Positions 1 to 10,576 of a stretch of 64,000 nt of DNA are shown here, piece by piece. A model generated the notes under the pieces. It saw only the letters and a program-made list of their open reading frames with translations, did no database searches and was not told the origin of the DNA. How positions within the stretch are numbered: position 1 is the stretch's first letter; the number at the start of each line of letters is the position of its first letter. The stretch comes from Daphnia carinata (Eukaryota; Arthropoda; Branchiopoda; Diplostraca; Daphniidae). Location: positions 3,286,001-3,350,000 of the forward strand of contig NC_081334.1 of NCBI RefSeq assembly GCF_022539665.2. Reading direction: 5' to 3'. The position numbers and the translations under genes were made by a program.

Positions 1-63
1 TGAGATTGAGCCGTGCGATTTGTTGATCAATAATTCTTGTATTTGTCGGTCTCATCCAAATAG

Positions 64-3000
64 TTGATCGAGGCGCTGAGTTTCCTACACATGACGGCCC
101 ACCTGTTGCACCGAAACGTCTGCCCGGGCTCGGTCCTCGTGACGCGACGCGGCACCTGGAAACTAGCCGGCCTCGAATTCGCAGGTAATAATTCAAAGTC
201 TATTTATTTATTTTATTTTTTTTTTTCCTTCTTTTATCTTATTTAATTCTTTTAAAAGGGAGAGATTCAGACTCTTTTCTCAACGTTGACGAATTGTTAT
301 TTTGCGACAGCTATTTTCTCGCGATGTTACAGAGTACAAACAGAAACAATTGTTTTTATTTTCGTTCTCGTGGGATGTCAATCTGCACGAGCAGCTACGC
401 AAATTTCAAAAGCAAAAAAGCCAACAGCGAAAGGAAGTTGGGCAATAGAAAGAGAGGCCCCGTCAGTTGGTTAGGTTGAATTAAATCAGGCCCGGAACAT
501 CATTCGGGACGTGTACGAACATTTCCGAATTTGCGAGAGTGTGTCTGCATGGGTACCCACGTTCCTTGTTTTTTTTTTTTTTTTTTTTTTTTTTTGTTTT
601 ATTATTGTGAAAGGGAATAAGAAAGGAAACGTGGTTTTGATAGAACCGTATGTTTTAACGATGCAGTTTATTATTTTATATATATATATATAAATATTTC
701 GCGATCGTAAAAGAATGGTGGGTGACGAGAGAAGAGGCAGTGTTAGATGACAAGAGTTTGGAATGAAATTTTGCTCCCATCCATTGATTGATTGATTGAT
801 TGATTTATTTATTTTGTTCGAAAGGAGAGGAAAAATTGAAACTAAGTTTTGCTTCCAACTTTGGTAGGAGAGATTATTTTTTATTTTTTTTTTTTTTTCT
901 AAAGCAAAAGAAAAATGTAGATTTATAGACGGGGGTGCATTCTGAATTTTATTTAGTTTTCTTTTCTTTTTTTATCGGTTTGCTTATCAAATCCGTCGAG
1001 TTGGAACGAACGGGACAATGTCAAAAGATCCTGGTAGGTCCCCTTCAGTGGCTATGGCAACGGTCGCATGAGTTTCTCTATCGCGTTACACGCCCGCTCA
1101 CGCGTTAACTCACATAGGGGCAAGTAGCGCGTGTAACTAATATGCTCTTTCATTTCTCTCTCTTGCTCTCTCTCTTTTTTTTTTTCTTCTTCTTCTTCTT
1201 CTTCTTCTTTCCTCTTTCAAATTTCCTAGTGCCAACTAAGAATTAAAAAAAAAAAAAATAAAACATGACAAATCAAATATGAAACGAGTTTAAACGGCTA
1301 TCTGGCGACACGATTTGAAAAATCTTGTACGATGGTCGTTTCGAACGCAAACGGCCACCACGAGTTTGTTTGTGGGAGAGAGAGAGAGAGAGAGAGAGGG
1401 GGGGGTCCTTAACGGCCGTGTACCAGCGGCGTGCGGAAGAGATGCGGAGACGCCGAAAAAGAAATCAATAACTTACCTTGCCCACCTATATATGCGCAGC
1501 TGGTCCCGCTGATCTCGTTTATTTTTCTTATTTTTTCTTGTTTGCCTACATGGGCGACATGCAAGGCGAGATGTTTATCCTAGAGCTCTCTTTCACCAAT
1601 CGATCTCGAGAAAAAAAAAAAAAAAAAGCTTTCCGTTTCCTTGGCATTTCTGTTGTTGTTTTCTTCTGCTTTCAACTTCCGTTCTTTATTGCGGAATTGT
1701 TCTATCGAGTCTTGTGCGTATCCGACAACGACAAAACTTTGGGTCCCGCTCCTCCTCCGCCTTCCGATCGTCAAAGTCGGTTGGAAAATGTTGGGACAAA
1801 AGATCGAAAACAAAAAAAAAAAACAATTCTATTTCGTGGCGATGGAATGGCTGATTATAGATGGCACTGCGTGAAGTTGAACGAGTTCGCTAAATGTCGG
1901 CTCTCTCTCTCTCTCGCTCTCTCCCCGCCTGCTATAAATAGTCTAGAGAAACTTTGTTGACTTGAGTTTGTATTTATAGACATTGTCGCGGCATGTGACG
2001 TCCACTTCCGTGTCGCCAACGTCCGGTGCGTTGCTGCTCGCATCCGTTCCTCGTAACGATGTTCAAACGGGACGAACGTCTCGTTTATGACTTTTGGGAT
2101 TTATTGTTTTTAGAGAAGAAAAAAAAAATGAATGATTGTAGCTTTGTCGCAAAGAGTAATGTCTTCCCTAACAACGTAATCAATCTCGTAAGCGTAAGAC
2201 TTCCCCTCCCCCTTTTTTTTTCCCTTATGAATACGCCAAAGCGCACGTTTAATCTCCGGTATGACGTCATCTTTTATGAATGATGTTATTGGGCTTTTTG
2301 CGCGATTGGACAGGGTCAATGTATTGGAAATGATTTTTTGTTTTGCCCCTACGCAGAACGGATGAACGAACAGGATGGATCCGAATCGCTGACCGTCCAG
2401 CGGTGGACGTCCCGGATCGCCAAGATGGCGCAACCCGATTTAGATTTCATTGGTAAGTCTATTCAAGTCATTCTCTCGATACAAATATTTCAATTTTTTC
2501 TTTCTTTTTTTTTTTGATTGCTTATTTTGATGAATTTGATTTTGTTAATTGAATTTGTTTAACGCGTAATCAAAAGATGATGTTTCTAATTCATTTTGTG
2601 GATGGACGAATGACGTAAACAGCACCGGAAGTTCAGTCGCAGTCGACAGTTAGCGCTGCCAGCGACATGTTCTCGCTGGGTTTGGTGGTGGCGGCCATCT
2701 TCAATCGGGGCCGGCCACTCATCCAGGCCAATCACAGCAATCCGAATTACACCAAGCAAATGGAAATGGTAAATCACATCGTAATGGATGATCCTTCGTT
2801 TAGAACACAAATCTTTTCACCTTCCAATCGAATCCGATCGGCATCATTTTTTTTTTGCTTGACCTCCTCCTGTAATTGGCAAGTTAAGCCGCTCGTCAAA
2901 AGAAAAAAAAGGGACAAGGAGCCGTTTTTCAAATCGATTAAGATCGACGCCATCCATCGGCGATCGATCAACGTCACCATCTAATTGAAACGGCGACGTT

Positions 3001-5344
3001 TCTAATTGAAACTAAAGAACTTTTCAATCCCCACTCTTTTCCTGGTTGACATTTGTTTTCTTCAATCTTTACATATTTTGTATGCAAACGTATTTTCCTT
3101 GTATTTTTCTTGTTTGTTTTTGTTTTTTTTTTCAGTTGAATGATCAACTGCGAAATGTGCTTCCATCTCTGCCGGTGGGTCTACAAGAAGCGCTGATTCG
3201 GCTATTGAGTCGTGACGCACGTAAACGGCCCAACGCTCAGCTCCTCTCGTCTATCAAATTCTTCAGGTAGATTCATTTGAATATTTTTTTTTTTGACGTT
3301 TTTTTTTTTTTTATTTTCTCTCGGGCCCCCACCGTTCTCTGATTGCAAACTATTTGAAAAAAAAAAAAAAATGGATGGATATATTGAAAGCTTGTCGCGA
3401 ATATAAAAAAAAAAAAAGAAGAGAGCGAAAACGTGAAAGAGGATTTCTATCTTTTGCAATAATAAAAAATGAAATCATTCAATCGCCGTGAATGCGCAGC
3501 AGAAAGGAGAGATGCTCTTCTCTTTCCCCCCCCCCTCCCATCGCTCTTCTAATATGGAGTCTATACAAGATCCCGCAAATCGGATTACTAGGCGCAAGGA
3601 CGGAGCGCGATCGAACGATGACTCTCGCTCCGATGCGTCCGAGGCGTTGCATTGGAAATATCTTACAAAGAAGAAGAAAAAAAAAAAATTGTGTGCAATT
3701 CCTTGTGACTTGCTTACACTATTTATTTCGTTTGGCTGACAAGAAAGAAAAAATTGCATTTTCATTTTTATTTTTGTATGTACACACACACACACACACA
3801 CACAAAAAAAGCGATCCGGCCGTGCATGCGCTCCAATTCCTCGACGTCATCAACATGAAAGATCCCGGACAAAAGTCGCAGTTTTACCGCACCACTCTGA
3901 AAGATATCCTGCCATCGATTCCCAAGGTAAGAGGGCGAACCCAATTCAATAAAAAAAAAAAAATAAATAAGAGGCCATTAGTTTGATTGTTTCTCTTGAC
4001 TGTTATTAATAAGATTGGCATTTCATCGATCGTGTCCTTTTTTATTTGTCTCAAAACAGAAACTTTGGTTCCAACACGTCTGGCCCAGCCTCCAGCAAGA
4101 GCTGAGAACGCAGGAGGTTTTGGCGGCGGCCCTCCAACCCATTTTGCTCATGATCCAGGAGATCTCGCCCGACGAGTACCAACTGCACATCATGCCTACC
4201 ATCAGGTTGTTTGTTATTATTATTTGTGTTTGTTTTGAACGCTAATGAATGCGTTGTATGAAATTGTTGAAACTTAACCATCAACAAAAACCCAACAGAC
4301 AGATCCTCGGCGTTCCCAAATCGATCCAGGCCAGCGTGACGCTTCTGGAGAACTTGCACATCATCGTGGAAAAGACGCCGGTAGAGGATCTGCAGGCTGA
4401 AATCTTTCCCATGCTCTTCTCGTCTTACGAGTCGACCACTTTACAAGTCCAGGTAAATATTTGCATATGTTCACTTATTTTCTTTTTTGTTCCAGAAAGA
4501 AAAAAAGAATGGCCACGATGCACTTTAGTGTACCCGCAGGGAAAGGGATCCATTTCTTGTGGCTTTATTTTATTTTTTTTTATTTATTCTGGCGATGGGG
4601 TTAGCAGTTGGTACGATCGATCTCACCCTATAGAAGGAGCTTGTTGAGTTCCAGTTTCGAAAAACAACTGACGCTGAGACAACGGCCAGGGAAATGATTC
4701 CCCAGGTTGTCGGATATTTAAAAAAAAAAAAAAAAAGATCATGTCAAAAAGCATTTTTTTTTTTTTTTTTTTTAAAGAAGTGAATCTCTATTGCATTGCA
4801 CCCAAGAACCTCGTAAAGTTTGTCAGGGGCAACTAACAATGGGTTGTCTTTTATACGTAAGTATATATCTATATATATATATTTCTGGAACCTCTAACGA
4901 GGTCCTTGCTTTCCTCTAGAACCGCACATGGATTTTTACAAAAATATTTCCTCCTCTTCGCTTTTTGTTTTGTCCCGTCTGACTGAAATAATTGACCTGA
5001 CATTTTGTTTTTGTTGGAAAAAAAAAAAAAAAAGAGCGCAGCGCTAGTGGCCGTGACCAACATTGCCGCGTCGCTCGACGACCAAATGATCCGCAAATCG
5101 GTTCTGCCCAAGACGAAACTGGTGTTTGAGCGCAATTCGGGCGATCTCAAACTGACGCTGAACGTGCTGGCCTGTCTGGCTCAGGTCATCGATCGACTGG
5201 ACAAGTCGGCCATCATCGACGAGGTCCTGCCACTTCTATGGGACGTCAAACTCCAGGACCCCGAAATCATCCAAGAAGTCGTCAGTAAGTGTTTTTGCTC
5301 GCGCGTGCTGCCCTCTATCTCGTTTGAGCGTATTGTTTCAAACC

Positions 5345-5380
<36 letters not shown>

Positions 5381-6363
5381 GCATCTACCAGCGGATGATT
5401 AGCAACAAGAAGAACGGGCTGTCCGTCAGTTTGATGGCCACTCGAGTGATGCCGTCGCTTCTGCCGCAAACGATGAATCCTTCACTCAGCCTCGAGCAGT
5501 TCTCCAATCTGCTCGAGGTCCTGCAGGAGATGCTCGACCACATCGACAGGTACTGTTGTTTCCTTTTTTTTTTTTTTTAGAAAACAATGTACCCGAATAG
5601 GCTATCGAATTAAAGAGCCTTACATCATTATGTCAATCATCATTGTTGTTGTATTTCTTTTCTGTGTTGTTTTCGATGGAAAAGGCATCAACGTAATAAG
5701 CTCAAGTTGGACAACCTGTCGCTGGGGACGAGCCCGGAGCGGATGAGGCCGTTGCGGCACCAGCACAGCACGGACAACATGCACGCCGCCAACAACTTCA
5801 ACATCCCGTTCGTCAAAGTGGAACAGCGCAAAACCTGCAGCGAGGAAAACATGATCAAGAACCATTCGTCCAGTAAGTTGGATCTCGTATTTCTTTCGCT
5901 TCTGCACCAACGTTGCCATATTAGATTATTCAACAACTCGGTCAAGGCAAAAAAAAAAACACAACAACAAAACGAACTCACTCTACAAAGGAAATATTTT
6001 TTTATAGCATTTTTATGTGTGTGTGTGTGTATGTTTCGCTCTCTTCACGCCAAACTATCACATTGGCTTTATTAGATATTTATACGTCAGACGTGAAAGG
6101 GCAGGGGACAGGGAACGAACGTTTCGAATGAGGCATCATCACGACAATGGGACGTGTGTGTGTGTGTGTTTGCTGTGTATAGTACTTATTTTCGACTGGT
6201 AACTAGGCATTTAGCATGGCGAAGCTCTCGAGCGGCAGCTACCCAACGTCTAATGAAGTTGTTGAATCGATAAAACTTAATACACTGGCAGAACACAAGC
6301 CCTAGCCGGGCTGAGTGTTTTGTTGTGTATACCGTGTTTGGTTTGAAAACCCCGTGCACAATG

Positions 6364-6400
<37 letters not shown>

Positions 6401-7341
6401 GGGCATGTAAAACTCTCGCGTAAAAGACTTGGTTCATTAAAAAACGGCAGTTTGGAGAAGCTTTGGAAATTGTCGTTGCAGCCCTTCCTCGAGGGGATGG
6501 AAGGGCCTCCTTTTGTTATTTTTCCTTACATTAATGAGTGCGATGATGTGCTTTTCTGTTCAGATTCAGGACCCGGCTCGCCGGATAGCAATTACCTACG
6601 AGTAGCCCAATCTCTAGCTGGCCGCCGACTCTCAGACAACAGCAATTCGAGCAATCGCGGACGTCCAGCGCCGTCGTCTAGCGTCCACCTTTCGCCAGCG
6701 ACCTGCCTCTCTGTCGGCTCTTTGCCGACTCGACGCCATTCCAGCATCGGATCCACCGACAGGAGACCATCCACTGCCAACCTTCTACCTCCTTCGGTAC
6801 GGGGGGGGGGCATTTGTTGTTGTGACTTGCGAATAACGTTCGCTTTGTTTTCTGAATAACCCAAAGCAAATCGTTGGATCATTATGACGATGTGACGTCA
6901 CGTCGCATCGTTATCGCGTTACACGTCTTCAACGTGTTGCTAAAATGTATTCGAGTTACTCGCAGCGAAAAGCTTTCGGCGTGTTACCGATTTGAATTCC
7001 ATAACATTTGTTCGGGGGAAACGTGGGTGGACTTTATAAGATATGATCAGATATCATTTAATTTTTTTTTTGTAAGTTACGAAGCGAAACTCATTTTGCT
7101 TTTCTGTCTGTGTTATCCGGGCTGATTAAAGAGCGGCGGACCGAACGGCAGTACGAGCGTGCCCATGCTGAGTACGGGCTCCATCTCATCATTCAGCGGG
7201 CTAAGCGGCTTGACAAGCCGACGGCCATCCATGTGTCCACCTACCTTCATTACGGGAAATAGGACAACGGAGAGCGGATCGTCGATCCTCCAGCAAATTG
7301 GATCCGGCGTGGTGAGGAAACTCTCTCTTCGACATAGCTGA
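64..7341 (+). CDS. SCYL2: SCY1-like pseudokinase 2 (SCYL2/CVAK104), 5'-truncated by window edge
   Basis: Catalytically weak kinase-like protein of clathrin-coated vesicles and endosome/Golgi trafficking. Exons read: 64-184, 2357-2452, 2623-2768, 3136-3266, 3812-3926, 4060-4205, 4299-4452, 5035-5284, 5381-5549, 5685-5872, 6564-6796, 7132-7341; phases agree at every junction. About 650 residues are visible; roughly 170 N-terminal residues lie left of the window. The first exon holds the catalytic-loop region, where the usual HRD motif reads HRNVCPGSVLV and the DFG position reads LEFAG, as expected of a pseudokinase. APE-like APEVQ and SAASDMFSLG follow. Exons 5-9 encode the HEAT-like repeat region, and the C-terminal exons are Ser/Arg/Pro-rich. 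The stop at 7341 is one option: a GTGAGG donor at 7314 could join an acceptor ending at 7409 and give a different short C-terminus. Converges on EIF3I. Confidence 0.9.
185..2356 (+). other. First visible SCYL2 intron, low-complexity, no exon found
   Basis: This 2.2-kb intron has long T and A runs, a CT/CTT-rich tract near 1155-1210, a (GA)n tract near 1376-1397 and short tandem GATT units near 783-801. Several short open frames exist on both strands, but they lie in homopolymer-rich sequence and show no family resemblance. I see no internal exon; the flanking exons join directly in phase 1. Confidence 0.7.
3782..3811 (+). repeat. (AC)11 plus A-tract abutting the 3' splice site of SCYL2 exon 5
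   Basis: Eleven AC dinucleotides at 3782-3803 are followed by seven A and the acceptor G at 3811. No polypyrimidine tract separates the repeat from the exon start at 3812. The repeat is complementary to the (TG)15 at 5348-5377 in a downstream intron of the same gene. Confidence 0.9.
5348..5377 (+). repeat. (TG)15 abutting the 3' splice site of SCYL2 exon 9
   Basis: Thirty bases of perfect TG repeat run directly into the acceptor GCAG at 5377-5380. The intron is only 96 bp (5285-5380), so the microsatellite occupies about a third of it and stands in for the polypyrimidine tract. Confidence 0.95.
6016..6398 (+). repeat. Two TG tracts and one (AC)17 tract inside one SCYL2 intron
   Basis: The intron 5873-6563 contains TG repeats near 6016-6029 and 6154-6169 and a 34-base AC repeat at 6365-6398. 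The tracts are complementary and could form an intronic RNA hairpin spanning about 200-380 bases. Confidence 0.85.
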
Positions 7342-7903
7342 TTGAATGAGGATGCGTCTATCTTTTAATTCCATCATGTTTTTTTCTTTGCTTTCTTTCT
7401 CTTGTAGTATCAACTTTTTTCTGGCAAGTGAACATCCATCGCGTTTGTTGGTGAGTTTCCCAGCTTCTTTCTGTTCGACTTTTGCTGGCATTTTCCAGCA
7501 ACGATGCCCTTCAGTTGAAAAGAACAAAAACATCCCAGCTGTACAGATGAACACACTGTCTACCTACAAAAGTATTTTTCTTTTGCTGCAACAAAATATT
7601 AGATAGAATTGTTTTCTTCCCCAGAACGTTGACGATTGATTGACCATGGCGGTGTAAAACCGCTTATTTTTAACGCACAGCCGTTCATTTCACCCGAAAA
7701 GATTTTTAAAAAATAACATTGTTTATAAACAACATTATATTTTCGTCTTTTAATTGGTCGTCTCGGACCTGTTGTATATGCTTAATTTTTGTCTTGTGCC
7801 CTCCTCGATAAACTACAAAAAGAAAATTTCTCATTTGAGACCTCTCCACATGATGTATTCAAATACCTTCTCTTTTAACGCCCATGTACACAACAGTGGT
7901 CAA

Positions 7904-7909
7904 AATAAA
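7904..7909 (+). terminator. Poly(A) signal AATAAA, probably SCYL2
   Basis: Canonical hexamer about 560 bp after the SCYL2 stop and about 70 bp before the stop of the convergent EIF3I gene. The - strand hexamer for EIF3I (7954-7959) lies only 45 bp away, so the two 3' UTRs probably overlap or nearly abut. Confidence 0.6.
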
Positions 7910-7953
7910 CACGACAGTGTTCATAGATGATGGATGGGTTTGACAGTTGTTGT

Positions 7954-7959
7954 TTTATT
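7954..7959 (-). terminator. Poly(A) signal AATAAA for EIF3I
   Basis: Read on the - strand, the hexamer lies about 20 bp after the EIF3I stop codon at 7978, which implies a very short 3' UTR. It is the only canonical hexamer in this position. Confidence 0.65.
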
Positions 7960-7977
7960 CCTTTTTACTTTCTCCAA

Positions 7978-9220
7978 TTAGTAATCGAATTTAAAGTCGA
8001 AATAGTTGGGGTCGAATTGGTTCAAACGGACGTAACCATCTTCACCGCCACTTGCGTACGTCTTGCCGTCCGGATGGAAAGCCAACGAGTTGATGGGACC
8101 GAAATGGCCCTTGACGCGACCAAATTCCTCTTCGAATACCAGATGGAAGAAACGGGCATCGAACTTGCCGATACGAGTGGACGTCGTTGTGACGTCCATG
8201 GCATCTTGACCACCTCCGAGCACCACCTGAAGATCATGAAATGAGAATATTACACAATACAATGAAATAATGCAGAATAAGATTGTCATACGTGATCCAA
8301 GATTGGGGAAATTGCAGCACTGTTCACCGGCCGTTCAGTTTTGTATGTTTTGAGACACTCTAACGTATCAGCGTCAAAGAGTTTTGCAGTGCAATCCTTC
8401 GACGCAGTAATGAGGAAGCCCCCATCTTTAGAAAGCTGCATGTCATTGATCGACTTGGCGTGTTCTGACACAAGATTGATCTTCTTTCCAGTTCTATTGG
8501 AATCAACGAAATTAAGTAATGGTGGTATTTATTTTGGTTAAGATAATGTAATTTCTACCTAAGGTCCCATTGTGCCAAATCACCATTGTCGTGACCAGAA
8601 ATAACAACCTCATCAAGATTGCCCCAGACCATGGAGGTGGCTTTTGGAGCATTGGTTAATGGAATCTGAAGAATTGGGTCATTCGTGCTGAATGAAGAAT
8701 CAACTGTCCTGACGTCAATGATAAAGATTTCAGAAGGGTTGCCCATTGTGCTGTCAGTTGAGTAGAGGGCCATATTTCCACTGTAACTGAAGTTACATGT
8801 ACGGACTGATGTTTTGGCTTCGATTTTACCCAAAGCTTTGCCTGTGTGACAAGATACGTTATTCTATAAGTACTTTAAATGGGGTTAGCATCATTAGTAT
8901 ACATACCTGTCTGGACATCCCAGATCATTAACATGTTGTCACCAGCTCCAGACATGAATCTCTTAGTTTCCCAATCGACATCAATTGCCCATACTACACC
9001 CTGATGGCCTTCATAGGTACCCAAACGTTCTCCATTGATGGAATACCACACACAAGGGTGATTATCCTTGGCAGAAGAGAAGAGCAGATCACCATCCCGG
9101 TTGTACTTGATTTGCGTAATGGAACGCTCGTGACCGTGAAGCATAAGGGGTTTCTGTGATCAACGACAATCAAATATTATAAATTTCCATACATGTTATT
9201 TAAAAAACGAAATTTACCAT
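7978..9220 (-). CDS. EIF3I: Eukaryotic translation initiation factor 3 subunit I (eIF3i/TRIP-1)
   Basis: WD-repeat beta-propeller subunit of the cytoplasmic eIF3 complex, which promotes 43S pre-initiation complex assembly and mRNA recruitment. Exons on -: 9220-9218 (the ATG alone), 9153-8907, 8841-8559, 8493-8292, 8226-7978. They sum to 984 nt, giving 327 residues, against about 325 in human. Diagnostic stretches include [20 protein letters not shown] near the N-terminus, [38 protein letters not shown] and the last blade [20 protein letters not shown], ending near [12 protein letters not shown]. The start codon is a three-base coding exon directly followed by GTAAAT, placing an intron right after Met1. 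Tail to tail with SCYL2. Confidence 0.97.
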
Positions 9221-9581
9221 TTTTGTTTATAAAAATTGATCAGAGCTGAAACAATGACGTATGCTTTCTTTCAGCGTGGGAACTGAAATGGACTATCCAA
9301 GGATCGTCTGCGGTGCGTCTGCCTATTGATTTGCAGGGTTGCCAGTATGTGCAATTTGACGGCTCATTATCGTCTGCTGCCGCTGGGTGCGCTACAATCT
9401 GAAGGCGCGCCATCGACCATACACGTATGCGCATTTTCGAAGCAGACCACACTATTTAAAATTTAGTCTGCAAAATCAGTTTTGCCTCCATGTCTTTAAA
9501 ATATTGAACTCATTCTAATCTGCCGAAACGTGTTCGTTTTGTGTTTTTCGATTGTTCAACATTTAATTTTAAAACCTGACA
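9221..9581. promoter_or_regulatory. Presumed divergent promoter region between EIF3I and the broken gene at 9582
   Basis: This 361-bp interval separates the EIF3I start codon (-) from the first ATG of the + gene remnant. It is less AT-rich in 9290-9440 than around it and has no ORF with family resemblance. No TATA box at a convincing position was identified. Assignment as a bidirectional promoter rests on gene orientation only. Confidence 0.4.
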
Positions 9582-10103
9582 ATGTTACCATCAGTTATGC
9601 CTAGTAACGCTCATTCGATAGGTGCCAATACTACACCTCTGGGTAGAGTAAATCCAGCTCTGACCGGTGGACGTAGGCAAACAACTTCTTTCCTTCTAAA
9701 CCCGAATTATCGTAATTCGGATAATGAAGGCTCAGGCTCGCGCGGAAGCTATGACCAAAGTATGAAAGAAACAATAATCCAAATTCGACCAATCGTAAAC
9801 TACTCCCAGCTATGGCTATGTGACATCTTCATCTTCATCTGCCAGTGCTGGTAAGTGGAAAAGGGGTCTGGAGAACACCAATATCTCAGATGACCTTTCA
9901 CTTGGCGGAGAATAAGGAAGATACGTTCGCACTGGGATGGAACTGAAAAATAGAAAACATTCATTCCTGGCATGCCAACAGTTTTACCAGCAAATGTGAC
10001 CAAGGATCAGGAAGAGGCACACCGTTCACGGACGAGCTATGGGAGCTATGAATTACTGGACCGGCAAAAGGATGTGGAGCACCAACGTGATTCGTCACCA
10101 AGG
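9582..10103 (+). pseudogene. 5' remnant of an unidentified gene (Ser/Asn-rich N-terminus), frame-disrupted
   Basis: An ATG at 9582 opens a GC-balanced frame (MLPSVMPSNAHSIGANTTPL...) with NPNYRNSDNEGSGSRGSYDQ, then reading continuity is lost. The natural continuation (NNNPNSTNRKLLPAMAM) is in a second frame, and a Ser-rich SSSSSASAG run before a GTAAGT donor at 9851 is in a third. A second exon-like piece ending at a GTATGT donor (10104) encodes DQEEAHRSRTSYGSYELLDR and QKDVEHQRDSSP. A third piece of what may be the same gene lies 4 kb away at 14170-14282, beyond the tandem duplication. The two frame shifts may be real decay or assembly errors. I do not recognise the protein. Confidence 0.45.
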
Positions 10104-10576
10104 TATGTAAATGCTTTTGGTTTTCAGTGATAGCTGTCGAAAATCAGTCATTTTGTATTATGTAGACCAGTACAGATTAGAGCCAAACTGAATTTTACAA
10201 GACGAAAACAGGCATTAGTTATCTCTTTACTATTTCATGTGCATTATATAACGCAGTTCAAGTTAGGATGGGAAAATAAGGCAGGAAAACGTGATGGTTT
10301 CATGCGGTTATATGGTATTACTATCAATCCTCATCATATGCCACTTCCTGTCATGTTTCAAAAAGCAAATTATTGTTCGAGGGAAATACTGTACTCCTGA
10401 ACAAATTCCTATCAGTTTTCCACCAATTCAGTCTTAGCATTGACTCCAGGCCAAGAAGAACGTCCTGCAGCACATAAAATATTGCCAAAAGCATTCCCAC
10501 GAGCGAAGTACGGCCCTCTTTTTTTTTTTGTTTCGTTTCGTTATTTTGTCGCCTTCGCTTCCAGTGGGAAGAAGGA

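Noticed and set aside
4636-4706. An additional SCYL2 exon between 4452 and 5035
   Set aside because: The interval has AG and GT-like ends and an open frame, but exons ending 4452 and starting 5035 join directly in phase 0 and match the family without it.
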